From Pseudomonas frederiksbergensis (GTDB taxonomy: Bacteria > Pseudomonadota > Gammaproteobacteria > Pseudomonadales > Pseudomonadaceae), in NCBI RefSeq assembly GCF_003732665.1, contig NZ_MOBP01000020.1, forward strand, positions 1 through 64,000: a DNA stretch of 64,000 nt, read 5' to 3'. This document shows, piece by piece, positions 15,489-24,662 of this stretch. The position numbers and the translations under genes were made by a program. The notes under the pieces are model-generated. The model was given only the letters and a program-made list of their open reading frames with translations, did no database searches and was not told the DNA's origin. Numbering within the stretch: the first letter of the stretch is position 1; each line of letters starts with the position of its first letter.

Positions 15489-18434
15489 TTAGCGTAAGCC
15501 TGCCTTGGCCAGCAAACTCGCCGGGTCCACGGCATCGATCTGTTTCGGGTCGAGGAACTGCTCGGCGTACTGCCGGTAAACCTGTTCGTTGATAAACAGT
15601 CCGAACAACTCAGGGTCGATGTGGGCGTCGCGGCACATCGTCGCCATGATGCCCAGCGCTTCGCTCAAGGACTTGGCTTTCTTGTACGGGCGATCAGCCG
15701 CGGTCAGCGCTTCGAAAATGTCGGCAATCGCCATCATCCGCGCCGGCAGGCTCATGTCTTCGCGCTTCAACTGTTTGGGATAACCGGTGCCGTCCATTTT
15801 TTCGTGGTGGCCGCCGGCGATTTCCGCGACGTTGTTGAGGTGGCCGGGGAAGGGCAGGTGGCTGAGCATCAGGATCGTCTGCACCATGTGGTGGTTGATG
15901 ATGTAGCGCTCTTCGCGGGTCAGGGTGCCTCGGGCAATGCTCAGGTTGTAGAGCTCGCCGCGATTGTATTTGTAGTGCGGCACATCGAGCTTGAAGCCCC
16001 AGGGATTGTCCGCCGGGATCAGTTCGCCTTCGGCGCGTTCCAGCAGGTGCTCGGTTTTGTCCGCCAGCAGCGGTTCACTGACCGGCAGCGTCGGCGCCGG
16101 GGTACGGGCCTGGCGACGGTTTTCTTCCCAGGACACCCCCAGTCGGTCATCCAGGGTTCGGGTCCAGGTGCGTTGGGCGATCAGGTTCAGACGCTTGAGA
16201 TCGGCCTCGGCCATCGCCTCGCCGCCCAGGTTGCAGCGGGCAATGAAGGTGAAGTCATCGTCCAGGCCGGCGAGGGTGGCGTTGCGCAATTCGGCCAGGT
16301 GTTGCTCGTCACCACCCAGGGCGATGGCCTGCCAGTAATTGATCCAGGCATCGCGTTTGAGCACTTCGAAACGGGTGCGGATTTCGTGTATGCGGTCGTT
16401 CAGGGTTTCCAGTTTGGTGGCTTTATCCACCACATATTCGGGGGTCGTGACCTTGCCGCAATCGTGCAGCCAGGCCGCAATGTGCAAGGCTTCCCACTCA
16501 TCTTCGGTGGGGTGGTAACCGCTGAACGCCGGGGCTTGGCTGGCAGCCGCCGCCTGGGCCAGCATCAGGGTCAGGGCCGGTACACGTTGGCAATGGCCGC
16601 CGGTGTAGGGGCTTTTGGCGTCGATGGCGCCGGCCAGCAGTTGAATGAACGAGTCCAGCAGTTGTTTTTGCTTGGCTTGCAGACGCTGGCTTTCGATACT
16701 CACCGCTGCCGCGCCAGACACCGCTTGCAAGAACGCGATGCGATCCGGCCGCAGTTTTTCCAGATCACTTTGACTGCCACTGTCGGTCAGCAGCAGGATC
16801 AGCAGGCCCACGGTTTCGTTGTGCCGATTGCGCAGGCGAATGCCGATCAGATGCACCCTCGGGCTTTCCATCGCGAGCAAGACTTTCTGCAAATCCCCCG
16901 CCTGTTCGTAGCCCAGATTGGCCACCACATTGTCGGCATTCGCCAATTGTTGCAGCCATGACGGGTTGTGTGGGTGTTGCAGTTCGTGGCCTCGAACGTC
17001 GAACGAAGAAAATGGCTGGGACGTGCCGTTGATGACCAGCCCTTGGGGCTCGATGCGATCACCGTCACTCTCGCGCAGGTAGATCAGGCCGGCCTGGGCC
17101 TGGGCGATTTTCACGGTTTCGAACAGTACCCGTTGCAGCAAGGGCGCGAAGCGGGTTTCGGCGCACAGGCTGTCGGTGATTTGGAAAAAGCTGCCGAGGG
17201 TGTCCTTCATCCGCGCCATCGACACGCTCAACTGATCGACTTCCAAAACGGGCGAGCGGCGGCTGACGGGGAAGTTGAAATCGAAACTGCGAATCGCGTC
17301 GGCCTCATTCACCAGGGCGCGCAAGGGTTTGACCAGGATGCGCGACGTCAACCAACCCATCGGCAGGCACAGCAGCAACGTGGCCAGGGTAATCAACGCT
17401 CCTTGCCAGCGCATGCGATAGGCATCGACCAGCAATTCGTCTTCGGGCACCAGCAGTGCCATTTGCAATCCCTCGGGGCCACCCTCCTGCATATGGCTGC
17501 GGGCGACGATCCATTGGCGGCCGGCGACGTCCAGGCGATTGCCCGTGGGTGCATGGTTGAGCAGGACGCCGAGGGCTGGACTGAGGTCGGCGACTTTGCT
17601 CAAACGGGCGGTCTGGTCGTCGATGATCAGCTTGCTGCTGTCCGGATAGGCCACGGCATTGCCTTGGGCATCGAACAGGACGATCTCGGTACTCGGGGTG
17701 ACGACATGTTTGGCCAGGGTCGCCGACAGTTCGGCCAGGGTCAGGTCGGCGCCCATCACTGCGCCGTCGCCGCTGCGCCGGGCCAGGGTGGTGCCGACGT
17801 TATGGGTGGAGAAGAAAATGTAGGGTTCGGTGGTGATCTGGTCCACATCCGCCCGGGCACTGGTAAACCAGGCGCGGGTCCGTGGGTCGTAGGTTTCGTC
17901 GGTCATGGCCTGGCGGCTGATGAGGTTCAGGGCCTGGTCGTAGAACAAGGATTGGGAAACGAGCTGATCGCCGCTGCCATGGCGTTCAATGCTCCAGACC
18001 TGATAGGCCGCCGCGTCCGGGGCCTTGAGCAATGTCTTGAGGGCGTTATCGCGCAGCGGGCGAACCATGAAGAAATCGCCATTGCCGTAGCCCAGGTACA
18101 GCGAGGCCAGATTGGGGTTGTCCTTGAGTGACTGGCTGAACGGTTTGAGCAACGCCAGGCGCTGCTCAAGTGCCGGGGCCTGGGTAGCCGGGCTGTCGGC
18201 GAGCAGGCTCAACAGATGGCGAATCGGTTCATAGGTGGACTGCAGGTCCAGGCGTACATCCTGCTCGATGCGATTGAACAGCTTTTCACTGCTCGAAAGG
18301 ATGATCTGCGTGGTTTGGTGGTAGTTGAAAATGCCCAGCACCACGCCGGTCAGCAACAGCAGGAAGGTGAACATGACGCTGATATGGACGTGCAGGGGAA
18401 ACCGGCGTTGATCCTGGCGCAGTGGGCTGGGCAT
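15489..18434 (-). CDS. Membrane HD-GYP protein with periplasmic sensor and GAF domains
   Basis: The 981-aa protein has a transmembrane helix near residues 17-37 and a large periplasmic double-Cache-like sensor to about 345. A second helix lies near 355-375, then HAMP, a GAF domain (about 450-600) and a C-terminal HD-GYP domain. The catalytic HD pair is His657-Asp658 in WLHDCGKV, and HHEKMDGTGYP spans residues 876-886 with GYP at 884-886. An unusually long stretch of over 200 residues separates these motifs. HD-GYP proteins hydrolyse cyclic di-GMP, and all visible metal-binding motifs are intact. I start at ATG 18434, with GGAGAG seven bases upstream. It lies 49 bases after the Roc-like kinase gene on the same strand, probably in one transcript. 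Confidence 0.87.
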   Translation of the reverse strand: MPSPLRQDQRRFPLHVHISVMFTFLLLLTGVVLGIFNYHQTTQIILSSSEKLFNRIEQDVRLDLQSTYEPIRHLLSLLADSPATQAPALEQRLALLKPFSQSLKDNPNLASLYLGYGNGDFFMVRPLRDNALKTLLKAPDAAAYQVWSIERHGSGDQLVSQSLFYDQALNLISRQAMTDETYDPRTRAWFTSARADVDQITTEPYIFFSTHNVGTTLARRSGDGAVMGADLTLAELSATLAKHVVTPSTEIVLFDAQGNAVAYPDSSKLIIDDQTARLSKVADLSPALGVLLNHAPTGNRLDVAGRQWIVARSHMQEGGPEGLQMALLVPEDELLVDAYRMRWQGALITLATLLLCLPMGWLTSRILVKPLRALVNEADAIRSFDFNFPVSRRSPVLEVDQLSVSMARMKDTLGSFFQITDSLCAETRFAPLLQRVLFETVKIAQAQAGLIYLRESDGDRIEPQGLVINGTSQPFSSFDVRGHELQHPHNPSWLQQLANADNVVANLGYEQAGDLQKVLLAMESPRVHLIGIRLRNRHNETVGLLILLLTDSGSQSDLEKLRPDRIAFLQAVSGAAAVSIESQRLQAKQKQLLDSFIQLLAGAIDAKSPYTGGHCQRVPALTLMLAQAAAASQAPAFSGYHPTEDEWEALHIAAWLHDCGKVTTPEYVVDKATKLETLNDRIHEIRTRFEVLKRDAWINYWQAIALGGDEQHLAELRNATLAGLDDDFTFIARCNLGGEAMAEADLKRLNLIAQRTWTRTLDDRLGVSWEENRRQARTPAPTLPVSEPLLADKTEHLLERAEGELIPADNPWGFKLDVPHYKYNRGELYNLSIARGTLTREERYIINHHMVQTILMLSHLPFPGHLNNVAEIAGGHHEKMDGTGYPKQLKREDMSLPARMMAIADIFEALTAADRPYKKAKSLSEALGIMATMCRDAHIDPELFGLFINEQVYRQYAEQFLDPKQIDAVDPASLLAKAGLR

Positions 18435-18483
18435 TACGTGTCTCTCCATAGTGGTAAACGCACTGCTCAGCGTCCAAGCATAG

Positions 18484-21400
18484 TTAAGGCTCCGCCGTTT
18501 TGCTGTTGGCATTGAGGTCTATCTGATGCGCGAATGCGCGCTCCAGTTCGAGCATGGCCTGGTCCATGGCGTGGATGCATCTGGCGACTTCATCGGCGCA
18601 CGCCGCGTCGTGGCAGGCGAGTTCCAGACTCTCGCAGCATTCGATCAATCGGGAGGCCTGGGCGATGCGGGCCGCGCCTTTGATTTTGTGTGCAACATCG
18701 AGCAGCGCCTGGCGAGTTTCGAACCCGGACTCTTGTTCGAAGAGTGCCAGCAATTCCCGACGATCCAGTCGGTTGCTGCTCAGCAGTTCGGCCAACAGTC
18801 GCTGGGCCATCGCCGGATTGCCCCCCGTCAGCAGGTCGAGGCCTTGCAGGTTGAACGGCTGTTCACGGACCGTCGGCTGGATGCCTTCGACCCACTGACT
18901 CAACGCCGTCAGGCTGAGGGGTTTGAACAGGCAGTCGTTCATCCCGGCCTGCTTGCAGCGTTGCACTTCTTCCGGCTGCGCGTTGGCGGTAAAGCCCAGG
19001 ACGGTACAGGGCGGGCGCTGCTCCTGCTGCTCCTGCTGGCGGATGGCGCGGGCCAGGTCGTAGCCATTCATGATCGGCATGTTGCAATCGACCACCACCA
19101 GATCAAATGGCTCATGCTTCCAGATGGCCAGCCCCGCCTGGCCATCGTCGGCCCCGGTAAACCGGTGCCCGAGGTATTCCAGTTGCTGGCACATGAGCAA
19201 GCGGTTGGCGGGATGATCGTCGACCACCAGGACGTTCAAGGGCGCGCGGGCGATCTTGAGGCACGGCTCGACCGGGTCCTGCAACTGCTCCGGCGGCAGG
19301 GTCGGCAGGTCCAGCGAAACGCTGACCTGGGTGCCAACCCCCGGCTGACTGCTCAGTTGCAGGCTGCCGCCCATGGTTTCGCACAAATGGCGACTGATCA
19401 CCAGGCCAAGCCCGGCACCGCCCCTGGCCAACTGCCCGGTGTTGTCGGCCTGGGCGAAGGGTTCGAACAAGCGTCGCTGATCCTGTTCGCTGATACCGAC
19501 CCCGCTGTCCCGGACCTGCACATGCATTCGCGTATGGCCTGCTTCGTCGCCCGGCAGCAGATCGACGATGATTCGCACCTCGCCCTCTTGCGTAAACTTG
19601 ATGGCGTTGCTGACCAGATTGGACAGCACTTGCTTGAAACGCAGGGGGTCGAGGATGACATCGACGGGCGGCCGGGGAGGGTTGAACGCCAGCAGCAGGC
19701 GCAGGTTTTTCTGCCGGGCCAGGCCATCGAAAATCCGCACCACCGAGGCGACGATTTCACCGGGGTTGACCCGCTCCGGGCTCAGGCTCAGGCGCCCGGA
19801 TTCGATGCGGGCGATGTCGAGGATGTCGCCGATCAGCTCCAGCAAATCCTTGGCCGAGCGGTACGCGGTTTCAATGGACGAGCGATGTTGATGATCCTGG
19901 TCCATGCGTCTGAGGGTCAGCTCCAGCATGCCGATCACCGCGTTCATCGGCGTGCGGATTTCGTGGCTCATGGTCGCCAGGAACGTACTTTTGGCCCGGT
20001 TGGCTTCATCGGCCTGTTCTTTGGCGGCCCGCAGCTTGTCGAACAGTTGCCGCCGTTCACTGATGTCGATCCAGCCGCCGATGATGCCCTGCACTTCACC
20101 GCTCGAATCCCGGTAGGGCAGGATCCAGTGATAGATCGTCAGTCGGCGGCCGCCGATGTGCAGTGGCCGGTCAAGGATCAGCGGTGTGCCCTCGGCCACC
20201 ACCCGTTGATAGTCCGCCTGGTATTCCCGGGCTTCGAAGGCATTGTTCATCTTGCCGTGCATGACGCTTTTGCCGATGACCTCTTCGCGTTTGGCCTGAA
20301 ATGCTTCCAGATAACTGTCGTTGCAGCTTTGCAGCAGTCCCTCGCGGTCTCGGACATAGATCGGATGCGGCGTGCCATTGACCAGTGAACGCATGAATTC
20401 GAACTGGTCGTTCAGGGCGCGCTCGGCGGCCTTGCGCTGGTTGATCTGGCGTCGCATCCAGGCATTCCAGGCCATGGAAATCAGCAGCAACACGCTGGCA
20501 CCGGCGACGATCTGATAGAACACGCGATGAAAGTTGTTCCAGGTTTTTTCCGAAGCCGCCGAGTAGCCGCGCCAGCGGCTGTTGATCACGCCCAGTTCTT
20601 CCGGGGCAATGCTCAGCAGCGCCTTGTCGAGGATCGAACTCAGCTCCGTGGCACCCCGCGCCGTGGCCAGGGAGAACAATGCCTGCTGGGTGCCGATGGT
20701 GGTGCTGATTTGCAGTTTGTGTTCGAAGATCCGCGAGGAAATAAAGTAGTTGGCGATCACCAGTGAGTTGACCGCGCCCTCCACCTGACCTTCGGCGAGC
20801 AATTCCACGGCGTGAAAGGTGTCTGGCGTTTCAATCAGGTGGATGCGGGGAAACGTGCTGCGCAGGTAGTCCACCAGTGGATTGCCCTGGGCGATGGCCA
20901 GGCGTTTGCCTTCCAGTTGCGGAAGGTTGGTCGCACTGTCGGCGGATTTTCGCGTCAGCAAAACAAAGGAGTTTTCCAGGTAGGGCCGGCTGAAATTCAG
21001 TTGGGCCTCGCGCTGGGGGCTGGGGAGCAGGGCCGCGATCAGGTCGGCCTGATTGGCTTTGACCTGGGCGATCATCTGGTCATCGCCACGGCTGCGCTGA
21101 ATGTCGAAGCGCAGGCCGGTGCGCAGACGGATCAGCTCAAGGAGGTCGGCGGTGACGCCGCGAAAATTGCCGTCGCTGTCGAAAAACGTCAGCGGCGCAA
21201 ACGCCTCGTTGACCACCACCCGTACCACCGGGTGTTGCGCCAGCCAACGCTGCTCGCGGTCGGTCAGTTGCAGCTTGTGATCGGTGAGGAGAATGTCGCT
21301 GCCGGCACTCCAGCGCTTGGCGATGTTTTCCCGCTCGCTGGTGGGGATGCTGTTGAGTATCGCGTTGACGATCTGCAGCAACTGCGGGTTGTCCTTGTGT

Positions 21401-22140
21401 ACCGCGAAACTGAAACCATGGGCTTCATGTTTACCGAAATTGGCCATGCGGATGTTGTTCAGGTAACCCTTGTTGATCATGTAGTGAGTGGAAATGGTGT
21501 CGCCGAGAAACACGTCAGCCTGGTCGAAGGCCACGGCGTTGATTGCATTTTGATAGGAGGGGTAATCAACGATGAGCGCTTTGGGGTACAGCGCCTTCAC
21601 CTCGTCCAGTGGCAGATAGTGATAGACCATGCTCAGGCGCAGGCCAGCGAGGCCATCGCTCAGTGAGCGGGTTTCTCCCTCCCGCGTCACCAGCACCGGT
21701 TGATCCACGGCATAGGGCGCTGAAAGGACGATGCCGGTGTTCTGTGCTTCGAAGCTGTTGGACGTACCAAGCAGGTCGATAGCACCGGTTTCCAGCGCTT
21801 CGATGGCGCCCTGGCGGGTGGCGAAACGCTTGACCCTGACCGGCAGGCCCATGGCCTGGCCGAGGATCCCGGCATAGTCGGCGGTGAAGCCTTCATAGTC
21901 ATGGCCACTGACGGTCATGTCAAAAGGCGGGTAGTCCGGGGCGGAAGTACCGAGTATCAATTCGCGTTTGTTGTAGGCCCATTGCCGTTGTGATTTATCC
22001 AGTTGGACTTCCAGGTGTCCGACTGTTGCGCGACTGAGCAGGGAATAGTTCTCGACGGCGGTATGTGCCGCAGACGCTGAAGTGCTCAGGCATAAACCTG
22101 CGGCCAATAGTATTAGATAGTCCTTTATGCGACTGCGCAT
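18484..22140 (-). CDS. Unorthodox sensor kinase with two periplasmic solute-binding domains (BvgS/EvgS/RocS type)
   Basis: The 1218-aa protein has a signal/membrane segment at residues 8-26 and two tandem SBP_bac_3 domains (about 60-280 and 300-525). A transmembrane helix lies near 540-560 and a PAS domain near 590-700. HisKA has His726 in SHEIRTPMN, followed by an ATPase domain with GGAGLGLVI. A receiver with Asp1018 in VDCNMPIMNGY and an Hpt domain with His1151 in AHKIKGAARIA complete the phosphorelay. The layout and size match BvgS/EvgS and Pseudomonas RocS, which phosphorylate LuxR-type partners. The ATG at 22140 has GAGG closely upstream and lies nine bases after the response regulator stop codon. 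The ligand is unknown. Confidence 0.92.
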   Translation of the reverse strand: MRSRIKDYLILLAAGLCLSTSASAAHTAVENYSLLSRATVGHLEVQLDKSQRQWAYNKRELILGTSAPDYPPFDMTVSGHDYEGFTADYAGILGQAMGLPVRVKRFATRQGAIEALETGAIDLLGTSNSFEAQNTGIVLSAPYAVDQPVLVTREGETRSLSDGLAGLRLSMVYHYLPLDEVKALYPKALIVDYPSYQNAINAVAFDQADVFLGDTISTHYMINKGYLNNIRMANFGKHEAHGFSFAVHKDNPQLLQIVNAILNSIPTSERENIAKRWSAGSDILLTDHKLQLTDREQRWLAQHPVVRVVVNEAFAPLTFFDSDGNFRGVTADLLELIRLRTGLRFDIQRSRGDDQMIAQVKANQADLIAALLPSPQREAQLNFSRPYLENSFVLLTRKSADSATNLPQLEGKRLAIAQGNPLVDYLRSTFPRIHLIETPDTFHAVELLAEGQVEGAVNSLVIANYFISSRIFEHKLQISTTIGTQQALFSLATARGATELSSILDKALLSIAPEELGVINSRWRGYSAASEKTWNNFHRVFYQIVAGASVLLLISMAWNAWMRRQINQRKAAERALNDQFEFMRSLVNGTPHPIYVRDREGLLQSCNDSYLEAFQAKREEVIGKSVMHGKMNNAFEAREYQADYQRVVAEGTPLILDRPLHIGGRRLTIYHWILPYRDSSGEVQGIIGGWIDISERRQLFDKLRAAKEQADEANRAKSTFLATMSHEIRTPMNAVIGMLELTLRRMDQDHQHRSSIETAYRSAKDLLELIGDILDIARIESGRLSLSPERVNPGEIVASVVRIFDGLARQKNLRLLLAFNPPRPPVDVILDPLRFKQVLSNLVSNAIKFTQEGEVRIIVDLLPGDEAGHTRMHVQVRDSGVGISEQDQRRLFEPFAQADNTGQLARGGAGLGLVISRHLCETMGGSLQLSSQPGVGTQVSVSLDLPTLPPEQLQDPVEPCLKIARAPLNVLVVDDHPANRLLMCQQLEYLGHRFTGADDGQAGLAIWKHEPFDLVVVDCNMPIMNGYDLARAIRQQEQQEQRPPCTVLGFTANAQPEEVQRCKQAGMNDCLFKPLSLTALSQWVEGIQPTVREQPFNLQGLDLLTGGNPAMAQRLLAELLSSNRLDRRELLALFEQESGFETRQALLDVAHKIKGAARIAQASRLIECCESLELACHDAACADEVARCIHAMDQAMLELERAFAHQIDLNANSKTAEP

Positions 22141-22148
22141 CCTGTGCC

Positions 22149-22775
22149 TCACACTAATGCGTTACGTTTTGCCATCTCGATGAGTGCTACCAGGGATTTG
22201 GCCTTGAGCTTCTGCATGAGTCGCTTCTTGTAAGTGCTGACAGTCTTGTTGCTCAGGAACATGCCTTTGGCAATTTCCTTGTTGGTACGTCCCTGGGCGA
22301 AAAGTTGCAGCACCATCAGTTCCCGGTCGTTGACGGTCTTGAACAGTTCAAGTTCTGCATAACGCTCGTCATCCGGGCGCACGGGGTTGAGGGCCTGGCT
22401 GGGAAAGTAGTTGTAGCCCGACAATACAGCCTTGATGGCGCTGACCAGTTCACTGAGGTCTTCCTGTTTGCACACATACCCCGAGGCGCCGGATTGCATG
22501 CAGCGGATGCCGAACAGGGTCGGGCATTGAGCCGTCAGCACCAGGGTTTTCAGCGGTGTGCTCATGGCATTGAAACGAGCGAGAACTTCCAGACCATCGA
22601 GTTTGGGAATACTGATGTCGAGAATGATCAGGTCGGGCATGCATTCACGGACCATCTGCATGGCATCAACCCCATTATCGGTTTCGCCTACGACCTTATA
22701 ACCCTCATGCTCCAGCAGCATCCGCACAGCGAGGCGGATGACAGGGTGATCGTCGACAATAAAAACGGAGTTCAT
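22149..22775 (-). CDS. LuxR-type response regulator (BvgA/EvgA/RocA type)
   Basis: The 208-aa protein has a receiver (residues 1-120, phosphoacceptor Asp in LIILDISIPKLDG near residue 54) and a C-terminal LuxR helix-turn-helix (about 145-205, with NKEIAKGMFLSNKTVSTYKKRLMQKL). Its size and fold match RocA and EvgA. It is the first gene of the leftward set with the large kinase directly downstream, so it is the expected target of the kinase Hpt domain. I use ATG 22775, the conserved start of the receiver (MNSVFIVDDHP); upstream in-frame codons would add an atypical extension. No strong ribosome binding site is visible. Confidence 0.88.
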   Translation of the reverse strand: MNSVFIVDDHPVIRLAVRMLLEHEGYKVVGETDNGVDAMQMVRECMPDLIILDISIPKLDGLEVLARFNAMSTPLKTLVLTAQCPTLFGIRCMQSGASGYVCKQEDLSELVSAIKAVLSGYNYFPSQALNPVRPDDERYAELELFKTVNDRELMVLQLFAQGRTNKEIAKGMFLSNKTVSTYKKRLMQKLKAKSLVALIEMAKRNALV

Positions 22776-23083
22776 AATCAAGTCCCATACGTACGCGAAT
22801 AAAGCGCGCACCTTAGCTCAGTTAATTGAGAGGGCGCATGGACGGACGGGGCTGTAGCAGCGATATAGGACTATTCCTACAAATGAAAAAGAATGGGGCT
22901 ACGTATCAACTGGGTTTTGAATAAGGAAAGGTGAAAGTTCTGATCAGGTAATCAGAAAGTTATGATGTTCGTGGTAAAAATTACACACTGTACTGGGTGG
23001 TGCTTCGCCAATGTCGAAAGAGGGTGATTTCCGGGGCATTGCGAAGACCAGCCAGTAACTGATGTCTGACTGTTTCAGTGGTT
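22776..23083. other. Intergenic region before the response regulator gene
   Basis: This 308-bp AT-richer gap should carry the promoter of the leftward regulator-kinase set. I see no clear consensus promoter, operator repeat or small gene. A tRNA-like stretch (TTAGCTCAGTTAATTGAGAG) near 22813 does not extend into a cloverleaf. Confidence 0.5.
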
Positions 23084-24190
23084 TTATGCAGTCGCTTCTT
23101 CTTTGTAGAACGCGTAGTCGGTGTAACCCACTTCGGTGCCGCCGAAGAAGGTCGGACGGTCGTAAGCGTTCAGCGCAAGGTTGTGGCGCAGGCGTTCCGG
23201 CAAGTCCGGGTTGGCGATGAAGTGGCGACCGAAGGCGACCAGATCCGCATCACCCGCTTGAAGAATGGCTTCTGCGTTTTCACCGTTGAAGCCACCGGCA
23301 GCGATGATCACGCCTTTGTAGTGCTTGCGAATCAACTGGGCTGCTACGGGGGCAGGGTTGGCATTTTCGTCCTCGATGTTGCCCAGGATGCGCGGCTCGA
23401 TCAGGTGCAGATAAGCCAGGTTCAGCGGTGCCAGTTGCTGCGCTACATAGCTGAACAGGCCTTCCGGATCGCTGTCGCCCATGTCACCCCATGTGCCGCT
23501 TGGGCCGATGCGTACGGCAACGCGTTCATTACCCCAGACCGAAATCAGCGCGTTGGTTACTTCCAGCAGGAAGCGTGCGCGGTTTTCGAACGAGCCGCCG
23601 TAGATATCGGTGCGCTTGTTGCTGTTGTCCTGCAGGAACTGGTCGACCAGATAACCATTGGCGCCATGCAGTTCCACGCCATCAAATCCGGCTTTCACGC
23701 CGCGTTCGGCAGCGGTGCGGAAGTTTTCGACCTGCGCTGCGATCTCTTCGAGGGTCAGGGCGCGGTTCGGGGTATTGGGGACCCAGCCTTCGGTGGTGTA
23801 AGCGACGCCGCCGTGCAGGATTTCCGAGGGGCCGACCGGGATGCTGTTTTCAGGCTGCACGTCGACATTGGATTGGCGACCCGCATGGTAAAGCTGCAGG
23901 AAGATCTTGCCGCCTTTGGCGTGCACGGCATCGGTGACGTGTTTCCAGCCAGCGATCTGGCTGTCGTCGAACAGGCCCGGAGCACCGAGATAGCCATTGC
24001 CGTTGGGGGCGGCGATGGTGGCTTCACCGATCAGAAAACCACCTTCGGAGGTGCGTTGGGCGTAGTACTCGGCCATCAAGGTGCCAGGACGAGCGCCTTG
24101 TTCGGCACGCATGCGAGTCAGGGGTGCCAATACAACGCGGTGGGCGAAGGTGAATGGGCCGACTTTAACGGGGGAGTGAAGTTTGGACAT
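23084..24190 (-). CDS. Old yellow enzyme family flavin reductase (NemA/XenB type)
   Basis: The 368-aa protein is an FMN-dependent ene-reductase. LAPLTRMRA at the N-terminus, FLQLYHAGR, GVELHGANGYLVDQFLQD (substrate-binding His) near residue 180, and FGRHFIANPDLPERL near residue 324 are classic family signatures. Relatives such as NemA, XenA and XenB reduce N-ethylmaleimide, nitrate esters and nitroaromatics with NADPH. GAGGCAACC precedes the ATG. The physiological substrate is unknown, and no adjacent regulator (such as NemR) is visible. Confidence 0.9.
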   Translation of the reverse strand: MSKLHSPVKVGPFTFAHRVVLAPLTRMRAEQGARPGTLMAEYYAQRTSEGGFLIGEATIAAPNGNGYLGAPGLFDDSQIAGWKHVTDAVHAKGGKIFLQLYHAGRQSNVDVQPENSIPVGPSEILHGGVAYTTEGWVPNTPNRALTLEEIAAQVENFRTAAERGVKAGFDGVELHGANGYLVDQFLQDNSNKRTDIYGGSFENRARFLLEVTNALISVWGNERVAVRIGPSGTWGDMGDSDPEGLFSYVAQQLAPLNLAYLHLIEPRILGNIEDENANPAPVAAQLIRKHYKGVIIAAGGFNGENAEAILQAGDADLVAFGRHFIANPDLPERLRHNLALNAYDRPTFFGGTEVGYTDYAFYKEEATA

Positions 24191-24662
24191 GGTTGCCTCG
24201 GTCTGAAATGAACAGGGAAGAGCCTTTGAATATCTGCCCGGGTCGAAAGCCGTGTGGACTGTCGGGTTGGGGGGGTGGAGCCAGTAAATGCGATTTCACC
24301 GGGGGGATAAATGGGCCGTGTTTCCCAACACTTCGGACGTTTTGGCTGTAATGCCGGTGTCCAGGTGTAGCGCGTGCTCGATGCGGTCAAGCCGAAGTGC
24401 GGCTGAATTGACCCGCTGTGATGGGTCCATGTAAAGCAGTCGGCACGACGCCTGTCGGTCGTCAAACCCACATTCCTGTCACATGTCTGATTGATGCAAT
24501 TTCAAGGGCTACCGCTCGGTGCCTGAAATGCTGGATGTCCAAAATGGCGCTGAAATGCGCGCCGATGTTTCCATTGACGGTGCCACCTGAAGCAGTAGCC
24601 GGGGCACGACGAGCCAATTGAATCAGCCGGTCAGAAGCATCCGACACGGCTGATCCAGGTTT
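24191..24662. other. 472-bp non-coding spacer
   Basis: The stretch between the old yellow enzyme and dGTPase genes holds only short frames without ribosome binding sites or recognisable products. Its left end must carry the promoter of the leftward oxidoreductase gene. Near the right end there is a hairpin described separately. Nothing else is supported. Confidence 0.5.
24621..24655 (-). terminator. Candidate terminator after the dGTPase gene
   Basis: ATCAGCCG (24622-24629) and CGGCTGAT (24647-24654) form an 8-bp stem with a 17-base loop, eight bases after the stop of the leftward dGTPase gene. The following bases on that strand (TCAATTGG) are only weakly T-rich. Confidence 0.4.

Noticed and set aside
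22813..22840. tRNA-like stretch TTAGCTCAGTTAATTGAGAG
   Set aside because: It resembles a D-arm, but no acceptor stem, anticodon arm or T-arm follows.
24418..24647. Two short overlapping frames on opposite strands upstream of the old yellow enzyme gene
   Set aside because: No ribosome binding sites, no family resemblance and strongly mixed composition.
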